A stretch of 64,000 nucleotides of DNA, from assembly GCA_017607445.1 (NCBI GenBank), contig JAEVHH010000004.1, positions 5,332,001 to 5,396,000 of the forward strand, given 5' to 3'. The notes beneath the pieces are model-generated. The model was not told the DNA's origin and did not search any database. It was given only the letters and a program-made list of their open reading frames with translations. A program made the position numbers and the translations under genes. Shown here one piece after another: positions 33,481 to 45,500 of the stretch (position 1 is its first letter; every line of letters starts with the position of its first letter). Origin of the DNA: Histoplasma ohiense (taxonomy: Eukaryota; Ascomycota; Eurotiomycetes; Onygenales; Ajellomycetaceae).

Positions 33481-34819
33481 CTGCAAAGAATCTCGGAGCC
33501 AATGGAGGGGCAGCGTGATTTCATCATCATTCATCCGTAACGAGGTTCGGGCTGGTGCAGCCTCCCGCGTGGCGTTCTCCTGTGTGCTTGAAGTTGTCGT
33601 CTCTGCTTCCTCCGCACGTCATCAAACTGCTTTCCGAGCCTCTGAATTATGCCTTGGGATGTGCTGGAAATGCTGCAGACAGTACACCAGGGCCTATGGG
33701 GACTTTTAGCGGGCTGTTCCGCTAGTGCCATCGGCTTTCTGCTGGAGCCCAACGGGAGATGATGACTTCTTGTTGGCGATTCTAGGCAGGCCAGCTAATC
33801 GCTGTCTTCTCTCTGAGAGAAAAAATGACCAATAGGTCATGGTGTTCTCATATAATCTTATCGAATGAACTCTATCGATAAGTTCACTTCACGATTTCTG
33901 CCTCCGTCGATAGAGCTCAAAGTATTCAGTCTATAACCGTATGTAATGTACCTGTGAAAGGATATCAGCATAGTTCATCGATTAATAGTATATTTTATTA
34001 TTTGAGCAAATGAATGCAAATTCCGTCAGTGTTCTGAAATAGTTAAATCCCGTCCTCTAAGAGGTTGAGTCATGTAGAGGCAAAAGACGCAATAACACGT
34101 GTATGTCTGCGTATTGGTAACTGGAAATGGGCATATACTCCCTATATTATTCGCCTTCGATTTCCATCTCGATTTTTAGATACTTGTATATATACGTGCT
34201 CTGATGGCAAGACATATCAATAACGCTGAGTGTGGATGATGCAGCTTTTTTGACACTGGGTGTGAATGTATTTGCTGTCGCTATATCGAATGAAGTTTTC
34301 TTTTTTTTCTTGACTTTTTTTTCTTCCTTGCAAACGAACAAAGGCGGAGTAGGGGAAGAAAGAGAAGAAGCCAAAAATGAAGAATTAATACCCAAAGGGT
34401 GGACCAAAAACCAGTCATTAGGGTGAGAAGGGTTATTTTATAGAAAGCAAGAGGGTATATACATGCCACAAGGCGAGGGAAAGGGGAGATGAAGGAAAAA
34501 ACGATGAAAGAAGAAAAGAAAAGTACACTCATACATGGAAAGGCCGGATGAGAGAAAACTGATATGTTAAATATGAAAATGCAAAGAAACAAAAGAATCG
34601 ATGAAGCAAGAATGTATAAGATCAACAAGTAAAGTTTTGTTTGTCAATCTGTTGATCCACCCCCCATTCATTCGCAACCCTCAGACATCCAAACGGGGGT
34701 CCGGGAGGAAATTTTTACATCGGGGTTACTTTTTTTTTCTGATTCTTCTTCGTAATAAGTAACTTTTCAGAATTAGAACTTCCACGGCACTCGTCTACAA
34801 GTCCATGCCTTTGGCTTCC

Positions 34820-36346
34820 TCAACCGGTGCCCGTAGGCATCTCATAGGTGAAATTGTCCCTCCTCCTCGCATTCGATTTAACCGGAGAGCCACCAGAACC
34901 ACCATAGCCACTAGAATCTTTCATCATGACCGGCAATTCATGGACGTAATTCTGTCTAGGGTCGGAGTTCGCTCCATCGTCCATGGCACCACCAGCCGCG
35001 TATCCATAATATCCCTGCCCTTTCGGTATGCCGCCCCCAACGCCTCGATGGAGGCTCTGCAGTTCGGCCCGCGCATGAGAGTTGTCTAATTCAGCCGCGC
35101 CCACGGGAATCCTATCGCCCTTCTTTTGTTTCCGGCGGTAAAAGAAGAAGGCTAGAGCGAGGATGCTGACGCCCGCGATGCCGCCGATGGTGGCGCCAGC
35201 TATCACGCCTGCGTTGGATTTGGACTTTTCTGGAGGAGCATTAGGAAGAGAAGTGGGGGATGGTAGCGAGGCTGAATCCTGTGGGTTGGCTGTTGGTTGG
35301 TTTGGTTGGTTTGGTTCGTTTGGTTTGGTTCGTTGGTTTGATTGGGTTGGCTGGGTTGAATCTTGAGTTTGAGGTTTGGAAGTTTCTGGTGGGTTTGTTA
35401 TTGTTTGTGTTATTGTTTGTATATCTTGAATAGAGGGGCCGTAAGCAGTGTGATTTATGGTTCAAAATTTTATGGATTTTTTTCTTCTCCTTCCTCTCTT
35501 CCGCCCCGCGCCCCTTCCCCGTTTGTAAGGGGTGTGTTTATTTTAAGCAAAACAATAGGGATTCGGGGAGAATGTATTGAATGGCCAGGCGACCGGAGAA
35601 TGGTACATAAGAAAGAAATGAACTTACCCGAAACCTCGGGGGGGAGCTTGCGGTAGACTGTATACGCGCTCCAATTTTCCCAACAGAAAATGTTCGTCGC
35701 AGATGGTGAGCCGCCGGGAGAGGTTTCATATATTGTCATCGTTGCGCATGATTGCCGAGGAGGACTTTATTTCCAAATGTTAGAGATAAAGTGATAACGG
35801 TACCTTTTCCTTACTAGCCTCAAGGCAGATAAGTTGCTCTGCCTTCATCCCCCAGCGCCCACCCACCCGTCATTCTCTTTTTCAGATGGTGGTGTGAGGT
35901 ACGTACCAGGCATATCCGCCACCATTGTTAAATGTAACTGATGCATCTTGACATTTCGTAGGCATCGGGCATGGTGTGGTCATCGTGTTCGCGCAGCAGT
36001 TGGCATAAGTTCCAGACGTTACCCATGCCGTGTTAGAATCGCGGCATGTTATCGATTCGACTGCGAGTAGTTTTTTTTTAAGAAGCAGCCACTGATGTTA
36101 GCAAAAATGCGCCGGTTCAAAAAAAAAAAAAAAAAAAAAAAAGCAATCCATCATTCATCACTATCTGCTCTACTTTATATAAAATTATTTATCATGTCAC
36201 GAACCTGAAGTAGTTCCGTTCGCTGGAAATATATAGTATCCGTTGAACCAGCTTGGTAGCTCCTCAGCGGCCGAGAAGCTTTTGTTCAGAAGAGCGATGA
36301 GGGTCAATGCTGTGATGAGAGCGGTTCGCGTCACCGCCGCCATCAT
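34820..36346 (-). CDS. Secreted-entry, single-pass membrane protein of unknown function
   Basis: Exons 36346..36205, 36060..35907, 35764..35628 and 35424..34820 give 345 residues with exact phase at every join. Intron 3's upstream neighbour has a CTCTAACATT branch site and an AAG acceptor. Residues 1-26 form a signal peptide (TALITALTLIALLNKSFSA). The ectodomain has about ten cysteines (ITCRDSNTAW, YANCCANTMTTPCPMPTKCQ, QSCATMTIYE, NIFCWENW). It is followed by a Thr/Gln/Pro/Asn-rich stalk with NQPNQP-like repeats near residues 165-200, probably O-glycosylated. One membrane helix lies at about 219-240 (AGATIGGIAGVSILALAFFF), with a basic stop-transfer (YRRKQKK), then a 105-residue Gly-rich cytosolic tail. 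This architecture resembles fungal wall-stress sensors (Wsc/Mid2-like), but the cysteine pattern is not one I recognise. Function unknown; a surface sensor or adhesion role is inference. Confidence 0.82.
36119..36142. repeat. Intronic homopolymer (A on plus strand)
   Basis: 24-base run inside intron 1 of the membrane protein gene; poly(T) on the transcribed sense strand. Confidence 0.9.
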
Positions 36347-38848
36347 AGCGGGTCGATGAAATAAATGAAAAGCCCGTGGTGAGGTCGCAAATCGGAGGGC
36401 GCCGATGTTGCATCAACAGCCAAGCAAGCAGCCTAAGCCGCGAAAATTCAAGCGTTTAAAGGATGGATTCCGTGTGTTTTCCCGACGAGATATGAATGAA
36501 GAACAAGAGAGGGTTTGAGAAGAGCGGAAGATTGGAAACTTGAAGGAGGCCCGGAACCCAGTTAGGCGAAGCCAACTCGCGCGATGGGGCAGTCGCCCAA
36601 TGCGACATTACTATTCATGGGATGCCAGGGAGCCCGCCGCCAGCTGCTACACTAACTGGTGCACATCAACGCTAGCAACAAATAGGAGGCCGTTCCCCTC
36701 TGGGCCCAGTGCATAGGGCAAAAGCGGCTGAGCAATCATGCCCGGCGGCGGTAGATTATCAATAATAATAGCATCCACACTGTGCAACTGAGTACAGAAT
36801 ACATGACCTCAAGCCGTGGACGTACGAAGTGCTCCTCGGCGGCGGCAAGTAATATTCCTGGTCAACAGGTGTAGATTCACGATGTCCTGCGCGGCTTTCC
36901 CCGCCTTACGCTGCAAGCGGCACGCAGCGTCGAGTGAGGAACACACCGTGCAGTCGCCAACCGGGCATCCATATCGCACAGCTTTGTTGGAGGTCGAGAT
37001 GTTTACGGAGTGAAAATGGCCAAGACTAACCGGAAAAGGGGCTGCGCTGTTTATGTGCAAGTCACGTGATATCCAATTGTCACCCGTGGACGGCGTCTTC
37101 CAGTAAACTTGTGGCAAGTGCTGATGCCGTTAGGGCTTATCCAGCACAAAATGATAAGTGGCCGAGCAGACCATGGTCTTAGCAAGCAGGGACAGGGAGA
37201 ATTATTGGTCCAGCACGGAGCCAGCCGTTCGTTGGTGGCTCCGCTATGTAACATCTATCTCCGGTGCAGGTGGATAGTGATATCCAGCTGTTACCGGTAG
37301 CCTGCTGAACTACAGCGTATGGGTATGAAATAACAAGGTCTAATTTTATCAATCCCCCTTCAAAGTCACCCCATCATATTCAAATTTTTTTTCAACGAGT
37401 CTAGTCCGAAGAGGCAAGGATTTCATCCAAATGGCATCCAAGCTTGATAAAATCGTGTTATGTTTGTGCGCCGCCTCTGCTTGTCAACATATCTCCAAGA
37501 GAATCAAACTCCTCATAATATCTAGGGCTAGTAAATTTCTAGTAGTTATCACCAGATGGGAGGCTGGACTAGCCGCAACACACAAGCAGAAAATTCCGTT
37601 TTGCATTGTGATCGTTCCTAGGTGTCCTAGGGGAGGCAGAGCGAGCTACGGCGTCCCATTCTCACAGTCTGGCAAGGCGGAAACAGAATAACTTTTGTCA
37701 CGATTTATATTGTCTCAAGAACGTTATCAAGTCCATTTTCCGTTGATTCTTCAGGAAGCATCTGTAGGAGCCATCGCTGTGAAGTAGGCGGAAATTCAAC
37801 CGAGTCACCGTAGAAAAGTTCGCGATCGATGACAATTGAAACGCATGAAAAATACCGCTGCATCTCAGTTCTCGCCATTTCCTGGGAATCACGGTGACAC
37901 CTGTTCCGGGGGTTCTTCAGCTAGAGGTGCGGAAAGATAGCTTCCCAACGGGGTTCGGTCAGTGAACTCCGTCACGGTGTGTGGTCGAAGAACACATGTA
38001 GTTTTCCGATAATGAGGAATAAAAACAGAGCTCCGGCTGGGGGATATGATCCATAACCAACAGCTGCTCACTCCTCGATTATTGCTCAGTGCAACGAATA
38101 TATCAGGAACATCTGGAACATTGAAGGCGGATATTGAGGGTCCCGTTCTCCGTCACTGTGGCCGACGGAGGAAACTCGTTTGCTCATGTTGGCGACTAAT
38201 CGACATCGTTCCTCGAACAATCGAAAACCAAGAAGATGTGTTGCACGTTTTGGATATGCTTGTGGAGAACTCAAGAAACCTCTTCACCGATTTGACGAAC
38301 CAATCAGATTGTACCGCCGTATATAGAGCCATCAAAGGGCGAGTCCATAACGAACGCAATACATTGTAAGTGGGATGGATAGTTAGGTTTGGGATAATCG
38401 GATTAAGGGTTAGAGCAACTCTGTAAGGATGAGCAAACCGCGAATTCGGCATTACAGTGGTGGGCGCAACCAAAAATAGAATGGGGAAAATTCTCGAGCT
38501 TGGATCCAACACGCAGATGATGAGTATCTAGTTTGTTTGTTTGTCTGTGGATCCAAAATTCCCCGGCCTGCTTTTGACTATCCGCGCCCCGCGGCAGAAC
38601 GTGAAACCACACTAACACATGTTGAAATGGGACCAGGCTATTGTTGGCTTCTCTAAAACTCTTTCCCCCGAAGTCCACAGAGTTTTGACGAAACCCGATC
38701 AACCCTGACCCAGAGTTCCGGCTGTGAACACTCATAGTAATGGGCATCCAGGCGCCGCAGGTTCGTGGTCCGTAGATTTGGCAGAGTATGATCCCCTTTC
38801 GCATCCAAACCATGCAGATGAATAGTATCCTCAACTTGAAATGATATG
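36347..38848. other. 2.5-kb intergenic region, no gene seen
   Basis: Upstream flank of the membrane protein gene and downstream flank of the Faf1-like gene. Several 60-150 codon frames exist on both strands with no recognisable domain. A CACGTG site lies near 37062. Nothing further supported. Confidence 0.45.
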
Positions 38849-39951
38849 TCAACTATGTTTCCCTCTTCCTCTTCCTTTTCCCCGGCCTATTTTCCCCTTA
38901 GTTCCTGCCTTTCTTGGCCCTTGTATATCAGAAATATCCTTCTTGCTAAGCCTTAGCGTACCCCCTGTAAACTTCCCAACAGAAGGACCCCCAATACCTC
39001 TCTCTTTGCGCATGGCACCACCCCCACCACCAACGCGCCCCTTTTTATTTTTACCAATTGCAGAAAACGAAGGCCTCTCAAGGATAATCCCGTTCTCCTT
39101 CGCTTCTCTCCGCCGCGTTTCTTCCCTTTTGCTCGCCTTCCCAATAATCCCTTTGCGATGCGACATAGGCATCTTCGTCTGCGAGAATATTGATGATTTC
39201 GCTCCCACAGCTTGCATGCGGAGGTCGATCGCGCGATGCCTTTTTGCGCCGACTGGGTTAAGGTCATCAGCGCTTTCGAGAAGATGTGACTCCTTTAATA
39301 GTCTTTGTAGCGCAAGGTCGTTTTTCAGGTTTTCAGCCTCCATGGCTTGATCATCGGCAGCGGCGCCGGCTTCTCCTGTTTTTTTTGTTTTTGGTGTTGA
39401 GTTCTGCGCCTCTTTAGAGGATGGTGGTGGCTTTGAGGTCTGAAGGGATATGAGAGGACGATTAGAATTTGTATCATTGTATCCCTTCTCGATGTTTTTC
39501 TTTTGTTTTTTCTTTTTGTTTTTCTTTTCTGTGCATAGATACTGGGGTAGGTAGGTCCGCTTGAATGAAATATGAATAATAGTAGAATGAAACACACCAT
39601 AAAAGCTTTCCGGGCCGGTTTATCTAACGTATCCTTCGCTGAGTTCCATGAGATCGTGTGCTCAACGACTTCCGCAGATGGGTGCTCATCACTAGCAGCA
39701 TTGTCGCCCTTATCTGAAAGACCCTCCCACTCGGCGTCGTTGCCTTCTGCCAACGAAAGATGCGATGGCTCCTCAGGGCTCATAGCTATCGGCTTGACAA
39801 GGGCTTCCACTGGTCCAAATCTAGCCTCGAAGACTTTGCGAAGAATCTCTTGCTTTTCGTCAGCCGATGGAGATAGGCTTTGGATGTCGCTGTCCTCTTG
39901 ACGTATTTGTCTCGTCACGACAACGACATCCCGCTTTCTTTTGCCCAGCAT
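38849..39951 (-). CDS. FAF1: Faf1-like 40S ribosomal subunit assembly factor
   Basis: Exons 39951..39598 and 39439..38849 (intron donor GTGTGT, acceptor CCTTCAG, phase 0) give 314 residues. Faf1 acts in the nucleolus in processing of the 18S rRNA precursor within the small-subunit processome. The N-terminal half is acidic (EEPSHLSLAEGNDAEWEGLS). The C-terminal half matches the DUF4602/Faf1 block: LLKESHLLESA, QAVGAKSSIFSQTKMPMSHR, KGIIGKASKREETRRREAKE and NGIILERP. It ends in a Gly/Lys/Arg-rich tail (KIGRGKGRGRGKHS) typical of nucleolar RNA-binding proteins. It is divergent from HIS6, the two starts being 210 bp apart. Identification rests on motif recall. Confidence 0.82.
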
Positions 39952-40161
39952 TGTACGTATTTTCCAACCAATTCAGCGTGGTGTGTCGATTTGAAGCTTC
40001 CTGATCAGATTAGCACGAAATAATTAACTAACTAGTCAAGTTATTTTTATTTGTCAATCCGGATAGCTTTAAATCACGTGTTTTAAATATCGAGCAGAAT
40101 TGGAAGTTGTTCGGTTCACAAAAGTTCCTATTTCCTATCACAAAGAAAAAGAGGGGAAATA
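39952..40161. promoter_or_regulatory. Bidirectional promoter FAF1/HIS6 with an E-box
   Basis: Only 210 bp separate the two divergent ATGs. A CACGTG E-box (AATCACGTGTT) lies at 40075-40080, flanked by AT-rich DNA. E-boxes are bound by bHLH factors in fungi; which factor acts here is unknown. Confidence 0.5.
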
Positions 40162-41205
40162 ATGACTCGTTTCCGCCCATGTATTGATTTGCATGCGGGC
40201 CAGGTCAAGCAAATCGTCGGCGGTACTCTGTCCTCCCAACCAGGGGAATTGAAGACGAATTACATATCTTCCCACCCTGCCGGATATTTTGCGAAGCTTT
40301 ACAAGGAAAATGGCTTGACGGGCGGACATGTTGTCATGCTAGGAGGAGGCAATGAAGAGGCTGCAAGGGAAGCGCTGGCTGCCTGGCCCGGGGGTTTGCA
40401 AGTTGCCGGTGGCATTAACGACAAGAATGCCCGATATTGGATCGAAGCTGGCGCCGAGAAGGTCTGTTCGGTCTATCGAATGTCCCGGTGTTTTTTTTTT
40501 TTTTTTTTTTTTTTTTTTCCCTTTACTTTGTTTGTTTTTCCATGCGCTCTGTGAATGTAGTTTGTGCATTTAGTGTGTTCATTATTCAAGGGTATTTTCC
40601 TACTCTTGTTTTGTTACCCACAAGTGCTCGTGCAAAGTGGCTCACGTCCTGCAAATTGAGTAGTAGGTGGTTATTACATCCTACCTGTTTCCTGAGGGAC
40701 GATTCTCTCTTGATCGATTACAGACGATACTCTCCGCTCTTGGGAATGACAAGTCCAAGTTGGTGCTAGACCTGAGTTGTCGGAAGAAGGGAGACTCGTG
40801 GTTCGTTGCCATGAATAAGTGGCAGACAATAACAGAAATGGAGATGACACAAGGTACATATGCTTCGATATATAAAGTGAACTCCTATTGCGGTATTCAC
40901 TGACACGATTTGCAGAGACCATTGAAATGCTTGAGCCATACTGCTCCGAATTCCTTATCCATGCTGCGGATGTCGAGGGTCTGCAACAAGGAATTGACGA
41001 CGCGCTGGTATCAAAATTGGGTGAATGGTGCACTATTCCAGTAACTTATGCTGGCGGAGGGAGGAATCTGGGAGATCTCGACCGCGTCAAGTCAGGTAGT
41101 GGAGGCAAGGTGGACTTGACGATTGGAAGCGCTCTTGATATATTTGGCGGATCTGGTGTCACTTTTGCGGAATGCGTGAAGTGGAACAAGACGAATGGAA
41201 GCTAG
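40162..41205 (+). CDS. HIS6: Histidine biosynthesis ProFAR isomerase (HisA/His6)
   Basis: Converts ProFAR to PRFAR by Amadori rearrangement, the fourth step of histidine synthesis, in the cytosol. Exons 40162..40461, 40667..40853 and 40916..41205 give 258 residues (yeast His6 is 261). The TIM-barrel has the two expected acid residues: Asp9 in FRPCIDLHAGQVKQIVGG and Asp135 in KLVLDLSCRKK. Phosphate-binding loops include LQVAGGIND, VTYAGGGRNLGDL and DLTIGSALDIFGGSG. Intron 1 (40462-40665) is unusual: its donor reads GTCTGT and it contains a 28-base poly(T). Intron 2 starts GTACAT and ends TTGCAG. Divergent from FAF1. Confidence 0.93.
40491..40518. repeat. Intronic poly(T) tract, 28 bases
   Basis: Uninterrupted T run within HIS6 intron 1. 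Confidence 0.9.
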
Positions 41206-41813
41206 AAGTTTCATACTGCCTTCTTGATGAGAAACGACAAAAAGCAACGGAAATTTCTAGGATTACGAATGTATCCCCTCATGCTAGGGATGTAATATAA
41301 TATACAAACTAAACTATCTGGCTTGGAGTGGCAAATTGTTCGTTGCTATTACAACGGTTCGTCGCATATTCGGGGCGGAAATAGGAATTAGATCTCTCAG
41401 CTTTCTTCTATTGGCATCTCATTTGATCATCTTTAAACAAACGTTGGGTTTCAGCGGAGTCCATGTTTCTCGAGACTTCGTGGTGGTAAATGTGTCATAA
41501 ATAGTAACCGTGGTTGAGTCTCCGTTCATCTTATTTAGCGGGACCTTGACAACGCGGCTGGATGACAACTTCCAACTCGCCGCAACAATCAACTATTTAT
41601 CGAACATCAACAACACCATACGGTCCCGCCCTAAGAACCTCACATATATCCTATCCCGCTCCCGCTTTATCAGGCCTCTCCTATTCGGTTCCAACCCCTT
41701 CCCCCCTCATTCTCCTCAAAGCGACCACCCCCAACCACCTCCATCGGCAGCTTGCCGCAAGCCACCGTGTTCTTCCTCTCCGCTCTCATATCTATCTATC
41801 ACCCCGACAGAAA
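41206..41813. other. Intergenic, V-ATPase f promoter
   Basis: AT-rich then CT-rich (41590-41800) DNA leading to the ATG at 41814; overlapping small frames are read-throughs of the leader. No gene. Confidence 0.5.
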
Positions 41814-42427
41814 ATGAAGCCCGTCGTATCGGCGCTTAACGCCTGGAGCTGGTAAGAGTAACTTTAGTAGCTACAGAATCTTTAGGAGGTCCATATCTAC
41901 CTAGAATACCCACAACTGACAGGAATCTTTTCGCCACAGCTTTGTCATTTCCATCTTCGCCGTGATCATCCTATCAGTCCTCGGCTCTCTATTCAAAGTA
42001 CGTCAAAAAATCTGACATAGTATTTGAAATCCAAATGTTCTCAAAACGCGCGGGAGGGGAGACAGTTGCATCAAGCTTTTTACCCATCATCACGAAGAGA
42101 TATTTTAAGAGCTCGGGAGACAATAGCTGACTGACACCCTCTTTACAGAGCAATCACCATTCCCTCACTGGTTCCATCGACGACCCCGAGAACGGACCAG
42201 CTGTTGCAGCGTCGATATTCACAGCTGCCATCGTATACGCAGTACGTATCCACATGTCCTCGCCTCCGTTTCTCGAGAGGCCGTTTTGCGGCACGTTAAC
42301 TTGAGACACTGTTTGGTTACTAATCCTGAGTTATTTCTTCTTAATATAGTTCTTCATGGTATTCTGCGGCATACAAGCTTTCCTACACGTCCGATCGAGT
42401 CGAAGAGGGGCAATATCGTTGAACTAA
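41814..42427 (+). CDS. V-ATPase subunit f (RNase kappa-like), 88 residues, four exons
   Basis: Small V0-sector subunit of the vacuolar proton pump (yeast YPR170W-B; animal RNASEK homologue). Exons 41814..41851, 41940..41997, 42149..42241 and 42350..42427 join in exact phase to give 88 residues. The N-terminus MKPVVSALNAWSWCFVISIF and the central block HSLTGSIDDPENGPAVAASI closely follow the family, as does FFMVFCGIQAFLHVRSS. Two membrane helices: about 12-32 and 55-78. The gene is easily missed because no exon exceeds 93 nt. Acceptors are CCACAG, TTACAG and ATATAG. It lies between HIS6 and ELP3, convergent with ELP3. Confidence 0.88.
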
Positions 42428-43373
42428 AGAAATGCGCCTTTCGTTATTTATATTAATTTTAACCTCATAATAAGATCTTCTCTTCAGAAAGTAACGGGTG
42501 CGAGGATCGAGATAGAGGCTTGCGAGAGGGTGGCTTGTTTGTTTTCCTTGTCCCATTTTGTTGTTTTCCAATATTTGGACATATATCTTGCATGCTTGGC
42601 TGGGCTGGGCGATGCATATCGTGATTTGAGCGATTGATTGATGATAGCTACACATGCCAAATAAAATCCAAAACTGGATCGTACGTGCCGGACATTCTCC
42701 ACCTTTGCCATGACCTGCAGCGGCATCAGGTGGTACACCGGAAACGAGGATATAGAAGAGCTGCTGAACCACATATAATGGCGCTGGGAATTGCCAGAGT
42801 AGGAATACAAGAAGAAACGCTGCAGGGGGGATGTGGCTACGGTCTACAGCTTCTAGCTGCCGTTTGTTATCAAGAATCCCCGTCGCTGTACCTCTACTTT
42901 CGCACAGGATCAGCCTTCTTTTAGGAGCTATTCGTTTAGGGATCTGTATGTGTACCTTGACTCTGCTTTTATCGTATTTACATTTGTATATGCTATTTTT
43001 ATTGGGTAACTTTGCTTGGCTAGCTGTATAATGGGAATATAGTGGATTTTCGCAAGGGACTTTTGGGACTAATAAGCTACCATGTATGCCTCAGAGATGT
43101 GATCAAATGATAGAGTTTACAGTGAGATGCGCTGCGTGATGTTCCTTGTAATTTTTCCCCGAACGCCAATCCGATAACCAATCCTGACCGTTCACACAGT
43201 ATTCACACCTAAGAAAAAATGCCATCATGAAATAGTCTGAAACGCAAGGAGATGCAAGGAAACCCAGTCTATATATGACTGCAGAGAGAAGGAAAACATC
43301 TCCCAGTGAACATTGCAAACCAGCAATCTTGCTTTCTTTTTTCTTTTTTCTTCCTTCCCTTTTTTTCTTTCCA
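42428..43373. other. Intergenic between convergent genes
   Basis: 3' flanks of the V-ATPase f and ELP3 genes; open frames are shadows. No feature supported. Confidence 0.5.
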
Positions 43374-45189
43374 TCACTCTTCCTCACCCTCAAAGTCATG
43401 CCGCTCCACTGGATCCAGCATCTTGCTCATATACGGCCCATCAAGCCAGTACCCGAGTCTGGCATAATAGCTCCGAACACCAACGCCCGAAATGACACTA
43501 ATCTTCCGACTCCCGTGCTCCTCCCTGGCAATCCTTTCCGCCTCTTCCATCAACAGTGTGCCGAATCCTCTATGCTGGAACTTGCGTGGGTCTCGACCAT
43601 GAAGCGGCACCGCAGACCCGTACACATGCAACTCACGCACAAGGCTAGTCTGCTGGCCTGTCAGCTCTGGTCGGAAGGTATGTGTTTTACTGCACTTGCG
43701 CAGCCGCAAAAGACCAATGAGGATATCCTGTTTGGGGTCTTCATAGGCCAAGAACGTTTCCCACCCACCATTGGCTGTGTAATCGCGTCGCACGAGCTCA
43801 ACCTGCGACGGGCGGATTTTGTTCTTCACTTCGTTGATGCCCACCTCGCGCGTGCGCACGTCGCGACATGTGGTTCCGAAATCCTTCATGCGGCTCAGTG
43901 CGAGCTCGCGGAGGTTGCCGTTTTCCACGCCCGAGGTGACGAGGGGCATGGGAATATCACGCTGCACGCGGTAGATTCTAGTCCAGGGTGGAACGAGGGC
44001 GAGGATACGGGCGACAATGTCGATGAGAGCGTTTGGGGTGTAGTTTTTGTAGCGGCCTGTGCGCCAAAGTTCGTATAATCCTGTGCCGCGGATTACGAGA
44101 GTTGGGTAGATCTTCAGGCCATCAGTGCGGAAATCCGGGTTCTCGAAGTATTCACGGAACTGGTCGAGATCGCGCTCCATGCCAATGTTAGGAAGGTCCG
44201 GCATCATGTGGCTGATGACTTTGAAGCCGGCGTCTTTGGATAGCTTGAATGTTTCGGCTACGGCTTTAACGGTGTGGCCTCTGTTGGTGTCGCGGGCGAC
44301 GTCTTCGTAGAGACTCTGCACACCGATCTCGAGCCGCGTGCAGCCATATCGGAGCATGCTGCTTAGGTGCGTATCTAGGCAGTAATCTGGCCGCGTCTCG
44401 ATGGTGATTCCGACACATTTAATATTACTCATTTCCCCGGCCTGGACGGCCTCGTCTACATTTTTGGTCTGATAACCGCTGAGCGCATTGTGTAGTTGCG
44501 ATATAAATTCGTCTCGATAATCTTCCGGAAGCGACATGAAAGTTCCCCCCATGATAATATATTCCACTTTATCCACGCTGTGTCCCAGTGATTTGATTTG
44601 TTCGACTCTACCCCGCGCTTGCTCGAAGGGATCATATCGAGCTCTGATAGCGCGCATGGATGTTGGTTCGTATCCGGTATACGACTGCGTAGAATATTCG
44701 AAATCAGAGTCGGGGCCACCAGGACAGTAGACGCAGATGTTTCCAGTATAGGCGATATGGGGACACCGGTGTGGCTTGCACATTACAGCCACGACGGCGA
44801 TTCCAGACGATGTTCCTATGCAGCTTCTATCAGTAAAAACGACCGGGGCTCAAAGAAGCATTATCTCAACTACACATACTTATCGGTTTCGCAATCAACT
44901 TTGGGAGAATGTATTTCTTATAATGCTCTGGGACAGCAGCGATAATGGCTGTCAGCGGAGGCTGGGTGCTCAGCCGGTGCTTTTTCGATATCTGACCCCG
45001 CAGCTTATTGAGGTTGACATCCTTCTTAGGCTTCGTGGAGTCTCGCTGGGACTCAAATTCTTGGATAAGCGCGTTTGCAATATCAGAACAGGCTCTCATA
45101 TACCGTTCATTCTCGGGGGGAAGCTTTGCGTGTTTCTGGGGTTTGTGCAGCTGCGTGGCGGGCAGCGCAGTCAAGGTCTCCGTTGCCAT
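43374..45189 (-). CDS. ELP3: Elongator complex catalytic subunit Elp3
   Basis: Radical-SAM and acetyltransferase enzyme that starts cm5U-type modification of wobble uridine in tRNA. Exons 45189..44880 and 44815..43374 give 583 residues (yeast 557). The intron has a GTATGT donor and a GCATAG acceptor and restores the invariant RTSSGIAVVAVMCKPHRC. The iron-sulfur cysteines are visible at about 121, 131 and 134 (RCPHIAYTGNICVYCPGG). Other hallmarks: IIMGGTFMSLPEDYRDEFI, GITIETRPDYC, LEIGVQSLYEDV, HMMPDLPNIGMERD and KIYPTLVIRGTGLYELWRTG. The C-terminal GNAT domain shows HRGFGTLLMEEAERIAREEH and YYARLGYWLDGPYMSK. Divergent from the LSC1-like gene across 311 bp. Confidence 0.97.
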
Positions 45190-45500
45190 GACGGGGCGTA
45201 TTTATTTTACAGCTTCTGCAATCGGGAGAATATCAGAGGAGGCCCAAATACAGGAGTCCCCAGTATTTATTATCCGGCTGTTGATGTGGAGAAGAAACAA
45301 AGTCATTTACCTAGTTAGATACAAAATATGTTTAAGTGTTGCACCCGCACCGGGAAGGTCTAGCGCCACGCCCAAGAATCAAAAACAACGTCGGGCCAAT
45401 GCCGCAGAGAGAAAAGTAACCTCTCCAGTGCAACCCGTCGTCCTCTTTACTCCCTTCTCCTGCGTCCCTCCTTTTCCTCTCCGTTTCCCAATACTACACC
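45190..45500. promoter_or_regulatory. Bidirectional promoter ELP3/succinyl-CoA ligase
   Basis: A 311-bp gap between divergent ATGs; the LSC1 side is CT-rich (45440-45490), usual for fungal promoters. No specific factor site is claimed. Confidence 0.45.

Larger units (their letters stand above)
22721..34819. other. 12-kb gene-free region rich in simple repeats
   Basis: I found no spliced or unspliced gene I can support. The first 1.5 kb is the 5' flank of the Ste12-like gene, with purine/pyrimidine asymmetry and pyrimidine-rich blocks on the gene's strand, so a long leader is possible. The rest contains microsatellites, homopolymers and short frames of low-complexity translation. A CACGTG palindrome (TCACGTGA) is present near 25870. 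No tRNA or rRNA was recognised. Confidence 0.5.

Noticed and set aside
38403..38852. 149-codon minus frame downstream of the Faf1-like gene
   Set aside because: No recognisable protein character, and frames on both strands are open there.
40163..40168. TGACTC at the HIS6 start as a Gcn4/CpcA site
   Set aside because: It overlaps the start codon itself, and a half-consensus hexamer is expected by chance.
43275..44078. 267-codon plus frame
   Set aside because: Antisense to the ELP3 coding region.
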